A stretch of 64,000 bases of DNA from contig NZ_RQGD01000005.1 of assembly GCF_004770745.1 (NCBI RefSeq), forward strand, positions 96,235-160,234, read 5' to 3'. The position numbers and the translations under genes were made by a program. Shown one piece after another: positions 9,612 to 18,841 of the stretch. Position 1 is the first letter of the stretch. Each line of letters starts with the position of its first letter. This DNA comes from Leptospira ognonensis (GTDB taxonomy: Bacteria; Spirochaetota; Leptospiria; Leptospirales; Leptospiraceae). Under the pieces are notes generated by a model that had not been told where the DNA came from, searched no databases, and saw only the letters and a program-made list of their open reading frames with translations.

Positions 9612-10046
9612 ATGTCAAAATTCACCTCCCAAATAGAGAAATTTAAGAACAAACTTCAAAGATTTTCAGGTGAAGAGACATATAGTGTTTTGGCAGCTTT
9701 GCCTATTTACTTTGCTTGGGTTCCGATTCTCACTTGGTTTTCTAAAACAACTAGAATACGCAGAATTTGTCTCTATTCAGCAATTAACACTGGTTTATTC
9801 TTTGCCCTGATCCTTATGGCGCAAGTGCTCTCTATTTTACCTTTCCTGGGCGATTTTTTAGCTAACTTGGTACATTTCATTGCCATTGTAATTTATCTTG
9901 GGCTTGCGGGATTTTTGATTTACTCTGATCGATTCAAAAAAACCATTGAAATACCAATTCTCTCGAATTGGGAAACCAAATTAGAAAGCAATTTTGCGCC
10001 CATAGCTCAACTGGATAGAGTATCTGACTACGGATCAGAAGGTTAG
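9612..10046 (+). CDS. Small multi-pass membrane protein whose 3' end runs into tRNA-Arg
   Basis: Protein of 144 residues when started at the ATG at 9612; the upstream in-frame start lies inside tRNA-Ser(GCT) and is rejected. A charged amphipathic N-terminus (about 20 residues) is followed by three to four hydrophobic segments at roughly 25-42, 50-75 and 80-108. I do not recognise a family. The last 16 codons and the stop lie inside the tRNA-Arg gene (9996-10069), giving the C-terminus APIAQLDRVSDYGSEG, a sequence dictated by tRNA structure rather than protein selection. The leader of 7 nt carries no Shine-Dalgarno. Expression as an intact protein competes with maturation of the tRNA. Confidence 0.6.
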   Translation: MSKFTSQIEKFKNKLQRFSGEETYSVLAALPIYFAWVPILTWFSKTTRIRRICLYSAINTGLFFALILMAQVLSILPFLGDFLANLVHFIAIVIYLGLAGFLIYSDRFKKTIEIPILSNWETKLESNFAPIAQLDRVSDYGSEG

Positions 10047-10069
10047 AGGTTCAAATCCTCTTGGGCGCG
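9996..10069 (+). tRNA. tRNA-Arg(ACG)
   Basis: Acceptor stem 9996-10002 with 10062-10068, discriminator G10069, D-arm AGCTCAACTGGATAGAG, anticodon ACG at 10030-10032 in a 7-nt loop closed by TCTGA/TCAGA, T-arm AGAGGTTCAAATCCTCT. No CCA is encoded. A34 of this anticodon is the known TadA substrate (A-to-I), and a TadA-like gene begins 1 nt downstream. Its 5' half overlaps the upstream membrane-protein reading frame. Confidence 0.97.
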
Positions 10070-10070
10070 C

Positions 10071-10511
10071 TTGGACTTAGTTGGCAGATTCTTAAACGCA
10101 TACAAAAGCGCTAAGCAACAATATCCAAACGAAATCCCTTCCTTTACACAGATTTATGATCCATCTGGAAATCTACTCGCTGAAAGTAATAATCTCGTAG
10201 AATCAACGTTAAATGCCACAGAGCATAGCGAGATCAATGCCATCAATAAAGCATTAAAAACTCTTCGGGAAAAGTATCTCATTGATGTTACTCTTTTAAC
10301 TGCTTTAGAACCGTGCTTGCAATGTGCGGGTTCCATCCTTCGCGTGAAAATTCCTCGTGTGCTCTATTTTCTACCAGCAAAAAAAGGAGAAGGCATCACT
10401 TCCTACTCTACAGAGTCCATTTACCTCTTAAATCATTTTCCGAAGTTGGAATATATAGAAAATTCTGAAATTATGAATGATTTTAAAGAGTTTTTCAAAG
10501 AGAAAAGGTAG
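10071..10511 (+). CDS. tadA: TadA-like nucleoside/tRNA adenosine deaminase
   Basis: Protein of 146 residues with the zinc deaminase signature: His52 and catalytic Glu54 in EHSEINAI, and Cys82/Cys85 in EPCLQCAG. Length and the C-terminal helix NDFKEFFKEKR fit TadA, which deaminates A34 of tRNA-Arg(ACG) to inosine in the cytoplasm. The region after the PCxxC motif is divergent, so another nucleoside deaminase is possible. The only usable start is TTG at 10071, a single nucleotide after the discriminator of tRNA-Arg(ACG); no other Met, GTG or TTG start precedes the catalytic motif in this frame. Cleavage at the tRNA 3' end would leave an essentially leaderless message. Confidence 0.75.
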   Translation: MDLVGRFLNAYKSAKQQYPNEIPSFTQIYDPSGNLLAESNNLVESTLNATEHSEINAINKALKTLREKYLIDVTLLTALEPCLQCAGSILRVKIPRVLYFLPAKKGEGITSYSTESIYLLNHFPKLEYIENSEIMNDFKEFFKEKR

Positions 10512-10556
10512 AATTCTATTGACCATTTCTTTTTATGGATGTTCGTAGAACCCATT

Positions 10557-10641
<85 letters not shown>

Positions 10642-10651
10642 AGGTTTCTAA

Positions 10652-12016
10652 ATGAACGAAAGTCACCAAGTTTTATTCCGAAAATACCGTCCTCAATTCT
10701 TTCGTGACGTCATATACCAAGATCTCGCGGTAGGATCGTTACAGAATGCTTTCAAATCCAAAAAAATAGGTCATGCTTACATATTCATCGGTCCACGCGG
10801 GGTCGGAAAAACAACCATTGCGCGTATTCTAGCAAAGAGACTCAACTGCGAGAGACCAGACGGCGTAGAGCCATGTAACGAATGTAACTCCTGCGTTGAA
10901 ATTACCAAAGGTAATTCCAATGACGTCATGGAAATTGACGCTGCTTCCAACAGTGGCGTCGACAATGTCCGAGAGTTACGCGAGAATGTGAAATTCAATG
11001 CAATGGGTGGTAAGTATCGAGTTTATATACTTGATGAAGTACATATGCTTAGCGGCGCTGCGTTTAACGCTCTCTTGAAAACTCTTGAGGAACCACCTCA
11101 ACACGTAGTTTTCATTTTAGCGACGACAGAATATCACAAGATACCCGAGACCATACTCTCACGCTGCCAAGATTTTACATTCCGTAAAGTCCCAGCTTCA
11201 GTACTCCAACAATATATTGAAACAATCGCAAAAAAAGAAGAATTAAAATTTGATTCAGAAGGTCTATTTTGGATCGCCAAAAAAGGAGATGGTTCTGTAA
11301 GGGATACGCTTTCTTTCATGGAGCAGGCAGTTGTTTTTACTGATGGAAATTTAACGGGCGCTAAGCTCCGTAAGATGATTGGTTATCACGGCATTGATAC
11401 TTTTATCGAATTTTTAAATACGATCATCGACACAACGAAGTCTGCTAAATTATTTGAATCATTAGAACATTATTTTCAAGAGGGTGTTGATCTCATAAAG
11501 TTTATTTGGGATTTTGTAGAATTTCTTAACTCCTTGCTATTGATTCAAGATAATCTATCTGAACGCGAATCCATTAATATTCCTCAAGAAGACATACAAA
11601 AATTAAAAACAGAATACAGATCGCTAGATAAGGAGCTTTTAATTTTACTTTCAGAAAATATTTTTTTAATTCATGAAAAATTAAATCAAATGAAATTGCG
11701 TAGCTCGTATGAAGTGAAAGTCTATTTAGAAATTCAATTTCGTAAAGTGATATTAGAAAGGGAAAAACCTTCGGTCTCAGGCCTTTTATCGAAAATTTCC
11801 GAGCTTACCAAACTCATCCAATCAGATATTAATAATATACAAGACCAATCCGTCCAACTTCCGAACGAAAAACAAAAATCAGAAACTGTTACTGAAAAGA
11901 AAATCAGTCCAGAATTAAAGTCTAATGTCTTAAATGTACCTTTAGAAAATGAGAAATTTTTAAAAGAAAAGTTTTCTGGAATTGAAGTCGATCCTGGTCA
12001 GTTTAAGAATTTATAA
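10652..12016 (+). CDS. dnaX: DNA polymerase III subunit gamma/tau
   Basis: Protein of 454 residues, the ATPase of the clamp loader. Walker [15 protein letters not shown] (about 44-57), the four-cysteine zinc module (C-x8-C-x2-C-x2-C), Walker B DEVHML, and the sensor SRCQDF are all visible, followed by the collar domain. At 454 residues it is close to the gamma length; the long C-terminal tau domains that bind polymerase and helicase in E. coli are not evident. AAGG at 10641-10644 serves as ribosome site, directly abutting tRNA-Ser(GGA). It heads the conserved run dnaX-ybaB-recR. Confidence 0.95.
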   Translation: MNESHQVLFRKYRPQFFRDVIYQDLAVGSLQNAFKSKKIGHAYIFIGPRGVGKTTIARILAKRLNCERPDGVEPCNECNSCVEITKGNSNDVMEIDAASNSGVDNVRELRENVKFNAMGGKYRVYILDEVHMLSGAAFNALLKTLEEPPQHVVFILATTEYHKIPETILSRCQDFTFRKVPASVLQQYIETIAKKEELKFDSEGLFWIAKKGDGSVRDTLSFMEQAVVFTDGNLTGAKLRKMIGYHGIDTFIEFLNTIIDTTKSAKLFESLEHYFQEGVDLIKFIWDFVEFLNSLLLIQDNLSERESINIPQEDIQKLKTEYRSLDKELLILLSENIFLIHEKLNQMKLRSSYEVKVYLEIQFRKVILEREKPSVSGLLSKISELTKLIQSDINNIQDQSVQLPNEKQKSETVTEKKISPELKSNVLNVPLENEKFLKEKFSGIEVDPGQFKNL

Positions 12017-12027
12017 GGGTTTTTATT

Positions 12028-12396
12028 ATGGGAATATTTGATCAAGTTCGTCAAATGAAAGATGCATTTTCTCAATTAGGAAACATGCAAGAAAAGCAAG
12101 CTGAATTGCAAAAGCGATTGGCGCAGTTGCATGTGATCGGATCTGCCGGAGCGGGAATGGTTGAAGTCACGGCCTCAGGTGAAGGAAACATAACAGATAT
12201 CAAAATAAATCCCATTATGTTTAAAGCTGATGATTCAAAAATGTTAGAAGATCTAATACTTTCAGCTACCAATGAAGCATTACGAAAATCGAAAGAAACA
12301 ATGGCCCATGAAGTCAAAAATATTCTCGGATTTAATCCTAAAGATATGGAAAGTATGCTGAACCAAATGAACCAAGGTGGAAATCCGTCTGTCTGA
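12028..12396 (+). CDS. ybaB: YbaB/EbfC nucleoid-associated protein
   Basis: Protein of 122 residues; family members form dimers that bind DNA and coat the nucleoid. The conserved middle is visible: a coiled N-terminal helix with QEKQAELQKRLAQL, then GAGMVEVTASGEGNITDIKINP and a C-terminal helix. It lies 11 nt after dnaX and overlaps recR by 20 nt, the usual dnaX-ybaB-recR arrangement. Ribosome site AAGGG upstream. In spirochaetes, EbfC of Borrelia is the known homologue. Confidence 0.93.
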   Translation: MGIFDQVRQMKDAFSQLGNMQEKQAELQKRLAQLHVIGSAGAGMVEVTASGEGNITDIKINPIMFKADDSKMLEDLILSATNEALRKSKETMAHEVKNILGFNPKDMESMLNQMNQGGNPSV

Positions 12397-12982
12397 AAAT
12401 CAATTCCAGAAACTAGTTTCCTCTTTTTCCCTATTGCCTGGCATCGGTAAAAAAAGTGCGACGAGAATTGGATTCCATGTCTTACGAATGGATCCCGCGA
12501 GCTTTCAATCTTGGATCAATGGAATTAAAGAGGCAAGGGAAAGGCTTCATTTTTGTCAAATTTGCGGTGGTTTAACAGAGGAAACCATTTGCAATATCTG
12601 CGAATCTTCGAAGCGAGATGCTTCGATAGTATGCGTTGTAGAGCAACCTGAAGATATTTTTTTTATCGAAAATACAAAAGAATATTTTGGAAAGTATCAT
12701 GTATTGAACGGATCCATCTCACCTCTTGATGGGATCGGACCTGACCAACTTAGAATTAACGAGCTGATACATAGAGTAGATGAAGGAGAAATTTTAGAAG
12801 TTCTCGTTGCTACAAATCCTACATTAGAAGGAGATGCCACTGCCTCTTATCTATCAAATCTACTCAAGAACCGTGACATTAGAATTTCTAGAATTGCGCA
12901 TGGAATCACAATCGGAGGAACGATTGAATATTCAGACCAATATACTCTAGGTAAGGCGATTAAATCCAGGCTTACTCTCTAA
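12377..12982 (+). CDS. recR: Recombination mediator RecR
   Basis: Protein of 201 residues from a GTG start inside ybaB. It helps load RecA at gaps with RecF and RecO. Domains in order: helix-hairpin-helix (LLPGIGKKSATRIGFHVL), a four-Cys zinc finger (CQICGG...CNIC), TOPRIM (VCVVEQPEDIFFIE) and the C-terminal Walker-B-like segment VATNPTLEGDATASYL. RecF is encoded at 32501 in the same window. The stop overlaps that of the convergent outer-membrane gene by 4 nt. Confidence 0.95.
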   Translation: MEIRLSENQFQKLVSSFSLLPGIGKKSATRIGFHVLRMDPASFQSWINGIKEARERLHFCQICGGLTEETICNICESSKRDASIVCVVEQPEDIFFIENTKEYFGKYHVLNGSISPLDGIGPDQLRINELIHRVDEGEILEVLVATNPTLEGDATASYLSNLLKNRDIRISRIAHGITIGGTIEYSDQYTLGKAIKSRLTL

Positions 12983-14514
12983 AATCTATGTTCAAAAGTC
13001 ACAAAAGCCTCACGAAGAACCTTTCCATACTTTGAATCTAGTAACACAAATAGCGCATCACCAGCCACAAAGTAGCCTGATCTAAAAACAATTTGAAAGT
13101 CGGAAGTTACGTTGTAGCGTATATTAAAGTTATATTCCATTCCGAGGTAAGTAGAAGTTTTATATCCTGCCCACTCTGAGAATTCTCTGTTAATTTTAAT
13201 TTCTGGTGATTTTGTAGCCCAAAGCTGATAGTAACCAAACGTAAATTGATACGGTCCAAAAGCTATAATGTTTGCAAATGTTCCGTATTCGTTTATACCC
13301 GAAAAACTCGAACCATTGAATAACGCATAACCGCCCGTAAAGTCTGTGGCAATATTTGAAATTGAAAATCCAGGTGCTAACGTCCGATACCCATTCCCTT
13401 TTAAATTTGCTTCCTCACCATTCCCATTATAACCAGGTCTTCCTGTTGTACCCAATGCAATTAAATTCAAATTTAATGAATCACTCCAGCGATAAGTGAA
13501 TTGAAAATCATAAAGTCCACCTTTGATAAAGTGCCGGTTAGTAGTGTTATAGATAGTAACATCACTTGCATCTTTTAATTCTTTAAATTTTTTTACAGTT
13601 CCCGTGTTTAGAATGCCATGCACAGAAAAGGAAAAAGTTTGAAAATTAAATTCATTAAAGAGTCCATACCAACCTAAACGTGAAGTTTCATTATCGGTTT
13701 TATCATTATCATCTAACCAGTAGGCATAAACTTCATTTCTTATATTCCTAAAATATTCTATCTTCATGCGATTGTAAAATATATTAGAGTTCTGGTAATT
13801 CTTATCTGCAAATCCATTCTTGTCTACATCTAGAAAACTTTGATCTCTAGCTCGTAAGATTCCGCCTTCCCAAGAGAGCCGCAAAAACTGAAAACTTTTA
13901 AGAATGCTAACGCCTGTTCCTGTAGAAAAGAGAACTCTTCCTTGAGGTGATGAAAATAATTGTTGCCCAACCTTGATGAAAAGAGCTGATTCTGGAATTC
14001 TAAAATTGATATAAAGAAAGTTTGTCTGTACATTTACAGCCGAAGTTCTACCTCTCTCTCCACCAGCACCAGGACCGACGATACCGGGATCAAATCCATC
14101 TGGCCCTGTTGCTCTTAAACCCTTCCCGCCAAATGGAATGTCACCGACTTGCATTCCCCACACACCTTCCACATACTTACCTGCAGAAAAGCTCATATTA
14201 TAAAGGAATCGCGTATCATAATAATTTATATCTTCTTTGCGAGGAGTCAATTGCGAAGGAAGACCTACTCTTCTTCTCTCCAAATCATTACTGATCAATT
14301 CTCCTTGTCTCAGTAAATTCGAATTATACTCACCTAATGGATCTACAACGGGAGTAACCGGAGTTTGTCTAGTGAGGAGAACATCTCTTCCTACATTCGT
14401 CCCTCTTACCCTAAAGGAACCACTGAAATTGATGTTCGTACGTTGAGATTCCTCATCATCAGCGTGAATTAAAAATGGATAAAGAAGTAGTAGGAACAAA
14501 AGTAAGCCTTTCAT
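12979..14514 (-). CDS. Outer-membrane beta-barrel protein (alginate-export/porin-like)
   Basis: Protein of 511 residues with a signal peptide (MKGLLLFLLLLYPFLIHA) and a C-terminal strand ending in FEHRF, the aromatic end typical of outer-membrane barrels. The body alternates polar and aromatic residues in many short strands (for example FQFTYRWSDSLNLNLIAL). It resembles the alginate-export type of barrel found widely in Leptospira, but that assignment rests on general pattern only. No substrate can be named. It overlaps the upstream solute-binding gene by 4 nt (ATGA), so the two are probably translationally coupled. Confidence 0.75.
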   Translation of the reverse strand: MKGLLLFLLLLYPFLIHADDEESQRTNINFSGSFRVRGTNVGRDVLLTRQTPVTPVVDPLGEYNSNLLRQGELISNDLERRRVGLPSQLTPRKEDINYYDTRFLYNMSFSAGKYVEGVWGMQVGDIPFGGKGLRATGPDGFDPGIVGPGAGGERGRTSAVNVQTNFLYINFRIPESALFIKVGQQLFSSPQGRVLFSTGTGVSILKSFQFLRLSWEGGILRARDQSFLDVDKNGFADKNYQNSNIFYNRMKIEYFRNIRNEVYAYWLDDNDKTDNETSRLGWYGLFNEFNFQTFSFSVHGILNTGTVKKFKELKDASDVTIYNTTNRHFIKGGLYDFQFTYRWSDSLNLNLIALGTTGRPGYNGNGEEANLKGNGYRTLAPGFSISNIATDFTGGYALFNGSSFSGINEYGTFANIIAFGPYQFTFGYYQLWATKSPEIKINREFSEWAGYKTSTYLGMEYNFNIRYNVTSDFQIVFRSGYFVAGDALFVLLDSKYGKVLREAFVTFEHRF

Positions 14515-15359
14515 TTTTCAACTTCTTTTTGAACCCATTTATCCGATTTAAAATACTTATTCACAAGAACTTGCATCTTTCCGGATCTTTTAAATTCTTT
14601 TATGAAAAAATTCAAATGATAAAGGAATTCAACATCTCGTTTGGCCACAGCCATACTGATATGTTCTTCTTGCACGAGTCCTGTGATTGGTAAATAGGAG
14701 GCACGCAAAGAAGGATTTTTTTGTAAGAGAGCCATAATATAAAATGAGTCTGCCACAAAACAATTCACGTTGTTTTTCTTTAATTCATTAAAGGCAGCTT
14801 CACTTGTAAAATAAGAGAAGACCTGAGCTTTTGGAAATGTTTCTTTCAAAAATTGGTGATTGGAACTATTGGATAATACGGAATAAGAAATCCCCGAAAC
14901 ACTTTGTAAATCCATAATGGTTCTAAATAACTGGACAGTCACGATTTGCCCCTCAGGTTCTGGAGGAAGAATGCTTCGGCTAACTAATGCGGATGGCGTT
15001 GAGATTAAATAAGGATCGGTAAAGTATACATCTTTGAAACGTAAAATGGAGCTCGATAATCCAGCTAACGCGATTTGCGTCTCTCCTTTTTCCAGCATCC
15101 TGGCATGCTGATCAAAAGTTCGAAGAGGAATGACCTTCAACTCTACATCCCAAAAGCTTGCATAAGCTTGAGCTATATCAACATCCAATCCTGGATAATT
15201 TTCTTTGGCATTTTCAATATAAAACGGATCATAGAACTCATTCACTGATACAGTAAGAACTTTCGTTTTTTTGATTTTGTCAATGGTCGGACTTGATTGT
15301 GCATGAACCGAAGGGATAATCAAAAATACGTAAAAGAAAAACCCAGCCAGTAATTTCAT
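14511..15359 (-). CDS. Periplasmic solute-binding protein, family 3 type
   Basis: Protein of 282 residues with a signal peptide (cleavage after SVHA, about residue 20). It has the family-3 binding-protein layout: KTKVLTVSVNEFYDPFYIEN, the GLDVDIAQAYA motif, GETQIALAGLSSSILRFKDVYFTDPYL and a C-terminal helix. Such proteins bind amino acids or similar small molecules. No ABC permease or ATPase gene is adjacent; instead the next gene in the operon is an outer-membrane barrel, which is unusual. It may be a stand-alone periplasmic binding or sensing protein. Confidence 0.82.
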   Translation of the reverse strand: MKLLAGFFFYVFLIIPSVHAQSSPTIDKIKKTKVLTVSVNEFYDPFYIENAKENYPGLDVDIAQAYASFWDVELKVIPLRTFDQHARMLEKGETQIALAGLSSSILRFKDVYFTDPYLISTPSALVSRSILPPEPEGQIVTVQLFRTIMDLQSVSGISYSVLSNSSNHQFLKETFPKAQVFSYFTSEAAFNELKKNNVNCFVADSFYIMALLQKNPSLRASYLPITGLVQEEHISMAVAKRDVEFLYHLNFFIKEFKRSGKMQVLVNKYFKSDKWVQKEVEK

Positions 15360-15406
15360 AGGATTTTTAGATTTCTTATGATTTAAAGACTGGAATCAAG
15401 TGAAAA

Positions 15407-16651
15407 TTACTTTTCTAATAAGACAAATTCTGTTCTTCGATTTTTTTTCGACGATTCTTCATCTGTTTTGGCAATGAGTGGTTCAGAAGGTCCTTTTCCC
15501 GTCGTTTCAAGACGCCTCTCATCTACTCCTTTCCTTATAAGATACTCTTTAACTGACGTTGCACGCTCTTTTGATAGCGACATGTTGTCTTCAAAATTAC
15601 CAATCAAATCTGTATGTCCGATGATTCTCATTTTGGTTTTCGGGTTCTCGTGCAAGTAATCTACAATGTTATCGAGCGAAGCGGTAGATTCATTTTTTAA
15701 TTTCGAGGAAGCTCGTTCAAAATAAATGGTATCAATTGAAACCTTTTGATTTTCCTTCAGTGCTTCTTCAATAAGATTTGGTTTCTTCGGAATGGAGGCG
15801 GAAAATATATCAAAGGATCGATTTGCCACTCTTCGGCAAAACAAAAAAGTTTTTTTAACCTGCTGGTAAATGATGTAGCCTTCGTCTGAGTCGGAATTGA
15901 TATCATTACCTAAGTTTTCTAAATTGTTATATTTTCCGTTCTCGATTTTCATCATATATAGATCAAAGCCGCCGTATCCTCCAGGACGATTCGAGGAAAA
16001 GAATAATATCGTTCCTTCGTCGTTGAATGCAGCAGCAATTGTCGCATGTTCATCATTGATGGGGGCTGGTAATGGCTTCGGATCCGACCAAACGTCGCCT
16101 GATTTTTTCGTAATAAAAATTTTAGCTAACTCTGGTTTTCCGAATGGATATCTCGTAAAGAGTAATATATCGCCTAACGAATGCGGATTTTCTTCAATTT
16201 CTTCGGTATTGATATTTCGCGAAAGCGGGACTGGAGCAGACCATTTCCCTGCTTGTAAATTTGAAACAAAAAGATCTCTCGAGATTCCTATCTTACCGTT
16301 TTCCAATTCTACTTCAACGGAGCCATCTCGATTTGAAGATAGATACATGGTTTTTCCGTCACGAGTGAGAAACGGACTTTGGTCATCAAAATCTGAGTTA
16401 ACTTCTGTTACTTCTTCCGGAAAGGACCATTCTCCATCGGCTTCCAACTTGCTTTTAAATATTTCGGTATAACCTTTTGCTGTCCGCTTGGAATAGAAAT
16501 ATAAAGTTTTTGCATCGGGAGAAAGAGAAGGTCCAAATTCCTGAAAGGAGGTATTTACTTTTCCTCTTATGGGTTCCACAAGAATCGTAGCTGCTTCCTG
16601 ACCCAGAAGCCAGGTTGGAATTGAGATGAGAATGAGTACATATTTGAGCAT
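15407..16651 (-). CDS. OmpA-family protein with PD40 propeller repeats
   Basis: Protein of 414 residues. A signal peptide (to about residue 18) precedes a region with TolB-like PD40 repeats, seen as GPSLSPDAKTLYFYSKR, SPFLTRDGKTMYLSSNRDG and AAFNDEGTILFFSSNRPGGYGG. The C-terminal 110 residues are an OmpA peptidoglycan-binding domain with IDTIYFERASSKLKNES, IIGHTDLIGNFEDNMSLSKERA and NRRTEFVLL. It should tether the outer envelope to the cell wall from the periplasm. It follows serS by 29 nt on the same strand. Confidence 0.9.
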   Translation of the reverse strand: MLKYVLILISIPTWLLGQEAATILVEPIRGKVNTSFQEFGPSLSPDAKTLYFYSKRTAKGYTEIFKSKLEADGEWSFPEEVTEVNSDFDDQSPFLTRDGKTMYLSSNRDGSVEVELENGKIGISRDLFVSNLQAGKWSAPVPLSRNINTEEIEENPHSLGDILLFTRYPFGKPELAKIFITKKSGDVWSDPKPLPAPINDEHATIAAAFNDEGTILFFSSNRPGGYGGFDLYMMKIENGKYNNLENLGNDINSDSDEGYIIYQQVKKTFLFCRRVANRSFDIFSASIPKKPNLIEEALKENQKVSIDTIYFERASSKLKNESTASLDNIVDYLHENPKTKMRIIGHTDLIGNFEDNMSLSKERATSVKEYLIRKGVDERRLETTGKGPSEPLIAKTDEESSKKNRRTEFVLLEK

Positions 16652-16680
16652 TCGGAACCTTTGGCCTTCTGCTCTTTGGT

Positions 16681-17937
16681 TTATCTCAAATACGTTTTGA
16701 GCGCATCTGGAATCAGGAAGGTTCCATCCTCTATTTGGTAGTTTTCAATGACAGCGGCCAGTGTCCGACCGAGTGCCAATCCTGAACCATTTAGAGTATG
16801 AACGAGCAGGTTTTTACCTTCCTTCGTTTTGTATCGAATTTTTCCGCGTCTTGCTTGATAGTCTTTGAAATTAGAAACGGAGGAAATTTCCATAAATCGA
16901 TTCAAGCCAGGCATCCAAACTTCAAGATCATAAGTTTTTGAGGAGGCACTGGATATATCGCGGCTGCAAAGTAACATCACACGGTAAGGCAAATTAAGTT
17001 TTTGTAGTATGGATTCTGCACTCGCCAACATTTTCTCATGTTCGATTTCAGAAGTTTCAGGTGTCGTAAATTTCACCATCTCCACTTTCTGAAATTGATG
17101 CACGCGAACCAAACCTCTCGTGTCTCTTCCGTATGAACCTGCTTCCCTTCGAAAACAAGATGTATGCGCACAAACGGAAATAGGAAGATCCTTTTCTCCT
17201 ATGATTTCGTCTCGATAATAATTTGTCAGAGGCACTTCTGCTGTCGGAATCAAATTGAGTCCGTCCTTCTCTAAACGATAAAAATCATCTGCAAATTTTG
17301 GCAACTGTCCCGTGGCTGTCATGGACTCATCATTTACAAGAACAGGTACCCACATTTCTTTATAACCATTTTCAGATGTATGCGTATCGAGCATCAGATT
17401 CATCAAGGCTCTTTCTAGTTTTGCCCCGAGTCCCAGATAGGTATAGAATCGTGCTCCCGCTAGCTTAACACCCCTTTCGAAATCAAAAATGCCCATCTTC
17501 TCGCCGATATCAAAATGCGTTTTTGCTCCAAACGGATATTCCTGAATCTTTCCCCACCGTTTCACTTCTACATTATCTTCTTCACTTTTACCTTCTGGAA
17601 CGGAGGGGTCTAAAATATTTGGTAGTCCTATGTTTAAATCTAATAGAGACTCTTCCTGTGCAGCTAACTCGTCTTCGATTGCCTTGATACGATCACCCAT
17701 ACCTTTGGTGGAGGCGGAAATTTCTGCGATATCTTTTCCTTGGGATTTTAAGATGCCAATTTCTTTAGAGATACGATTTCTTTCTGCACGAAGTTCTTCT
17801 GCTTCATGCTTGAGTTGTTTTTGTTTCGTTGATGCTTCTTTTAATTTCACCTCAATGTCAGAGGCATTCACTCCACGTTTTTTTAAGGAAGAAAGAAGTT
17901 CTTCAGGGTTTTGTAAGATACGATTGATATCAAGCAT
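16681..17937 (-). CDS. serS: Seryl-tRNA synthetase
   Basis: Protein of 418 residues, the usual length. It charges tRNA-Ser isoacceptors; three such tRNA genes lie at 9422-10640. The N-terminal 110 residues form the long coiled-coil arm (heptad-rich with [14 protein letters not shown] onward) that binds the serine tRNA variable arm. Class II motifs are clear: motif 2 [21 protein letters not shown] and motif 3 [14 protein letters not shown]. It overlaps tatD by 8 nt, and the upstream end of its operon is tatD. Confidence 0.97.
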   Translation of the reverse strand: MLDINRILQNPEELLSSLKKRGVNASDIEVKLKEASTKQKQLKHEAEELRAERNRISKEIGILKSQGKDIAEISASTKGMGDRIKAIEDELAAQEESLLDLNIGLPNILDPSVPEGKSEEDNVEVKRWGKIQEYPFGAKTHFDIGEKMGIFDFERGVKLAGARFYTYLGLGAKLERALMNLMLDTHTSENGYKEMWVPVLVNDESMTATGQLPKFADDFYRLEKDGLNLIPTAEVPLTNYYRDEIIGEKDLPISVCAHTSCFRREAGSYGRDTRGLVRVHQFQKVEMVKFTTPETSEIEHEKMLASAESILQKLNLPYRVMLLCSRDISSASSKTYDLEVWMPGLNRFMEISSVSNFKDYQARRGKIRYKTKEGKNLLVHTLNGSGLALGRTLAAVIENYQIEDGTFLIPDALKTYLR

Positions 17938-18736
17938 AGTATGCCTTTCTGTTTATAAATTTTTCTGAATTCTTAAATAATGACTCTTCAACTTTTGCGT
18001 TAGATTCTTCACGCAATGAAAACATTCGCTCTAGGATAAACGGCATGTTCGATGAATCGTTTCGTTTACCTCTATAAGGTGGTGGGGCTAAGAAAGGAGC
18101 GTCTGTTTCAATTAGCAATGCTCCCAAAGGTAATCGTTTCGCGGCATCATGAATTTCGATTGCATTTTTAAATGCAAGGATTCCCGAAAATGAAACGTAG
18201 TAACCTAAATCTACAAATTTTTTACCCTTCTCATAGTCATAGGTAAAACAATGTATGACTCCAAAAGCTTTTCCTTTATATTCCGCTAATCCCTCCAGCG
18301 TATCTTGAAAGGCATCACGAGAATGGATCACGACCGGTAGCTGATTTTCGCTCGAGTAGTTCAAGAATTTTGCGAGAACCTCTCTCTGCTCATTTCTTTT
18401 TTCTGCATTATGGTAGAGATCCATCCCGATTTCACCAATCCCTGTAAAAAGAGGATCAAGCAGACTGTCATTTGCGAGAGTTAGTATTTCATCTGCATTT
18501 GGAAATTCATGCGTTTCTGTTGGATGACAACCCAGGGTGTAATGGATTTGCAATTCGTTGTCGGTGAAATCCCTAGAAATACTTTTTGCCTTTTCCGAAC
18601 TAGGTAGATCAATCCCGATCTGAACAATTTTCTGAACACCGGAAACTTTCGACTTCTCCAAAGATTCACGTATCTCTTGGCCTTGTTCCTGGATTATGTC
18701 TAGATGGCAGTGTGTGTCAATGAGAGAATAGGCCAT
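17930..18736 (-). CDS. tatD: TatD-family metal-dependent hydrolase (DNase-like)
   Basis: Protein of 268 residues started at the ATG at 18736; a TTG six codons earlier is the alternative. TIM-barrel metal ligands are visible: DTHCHLD near the N-terminus, the Glu in [21 protein letters not shown] and ETDAPFLAP followed by PYRGKRN. TatD enzymes act on DNA or D-aminoacyl groups in the cytoplasm; the substrate here is not determined. It overlaps serS by 8 nt, indicating co-translation. Confidence 0.92.
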   Translation of the reverse strand: MAYSLIDTHCHLDIIQEQGQEIRESLEKSKVSGVQKIVQIGIDLPSSEKAKSISRDFTDNELQIHYTLGCHPTETHEFPNADEILTLANDSLLDPLFTGIGEIGMDLYHNAEKRNEQREVLAKFLNYSSENQLPVVIHSRDAFQDTLEGLAEYKGKAFGVIHCFTYDYEKGKKFVDLGYYVSFSGILAFKNAIEIHDAAKRLPLGALLIETDAPFLAPPPYRGKRNDSSNMPFILERMFSLREESNAKVEESLFKNSEKFINRKAYYA

Positions 18737-18841
18737 ATGGATCAGGATTTGCAAATAACATTCATTGAAAATGAAAATTCAATCGAAAGATAAAGGGTAA
18801 GGCAGAACTTTTGCATTATCCGACCAAATTTTGTTATCAAA

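Noticed and set aside
11850..12016. Programmed frameshift in dnaX to make tau or gamma
   Set aside because: A-rich stretches exist but no canonical A AAA AAG slippery site with downstream hairpin is seen, and the frame already ends near gamma length.
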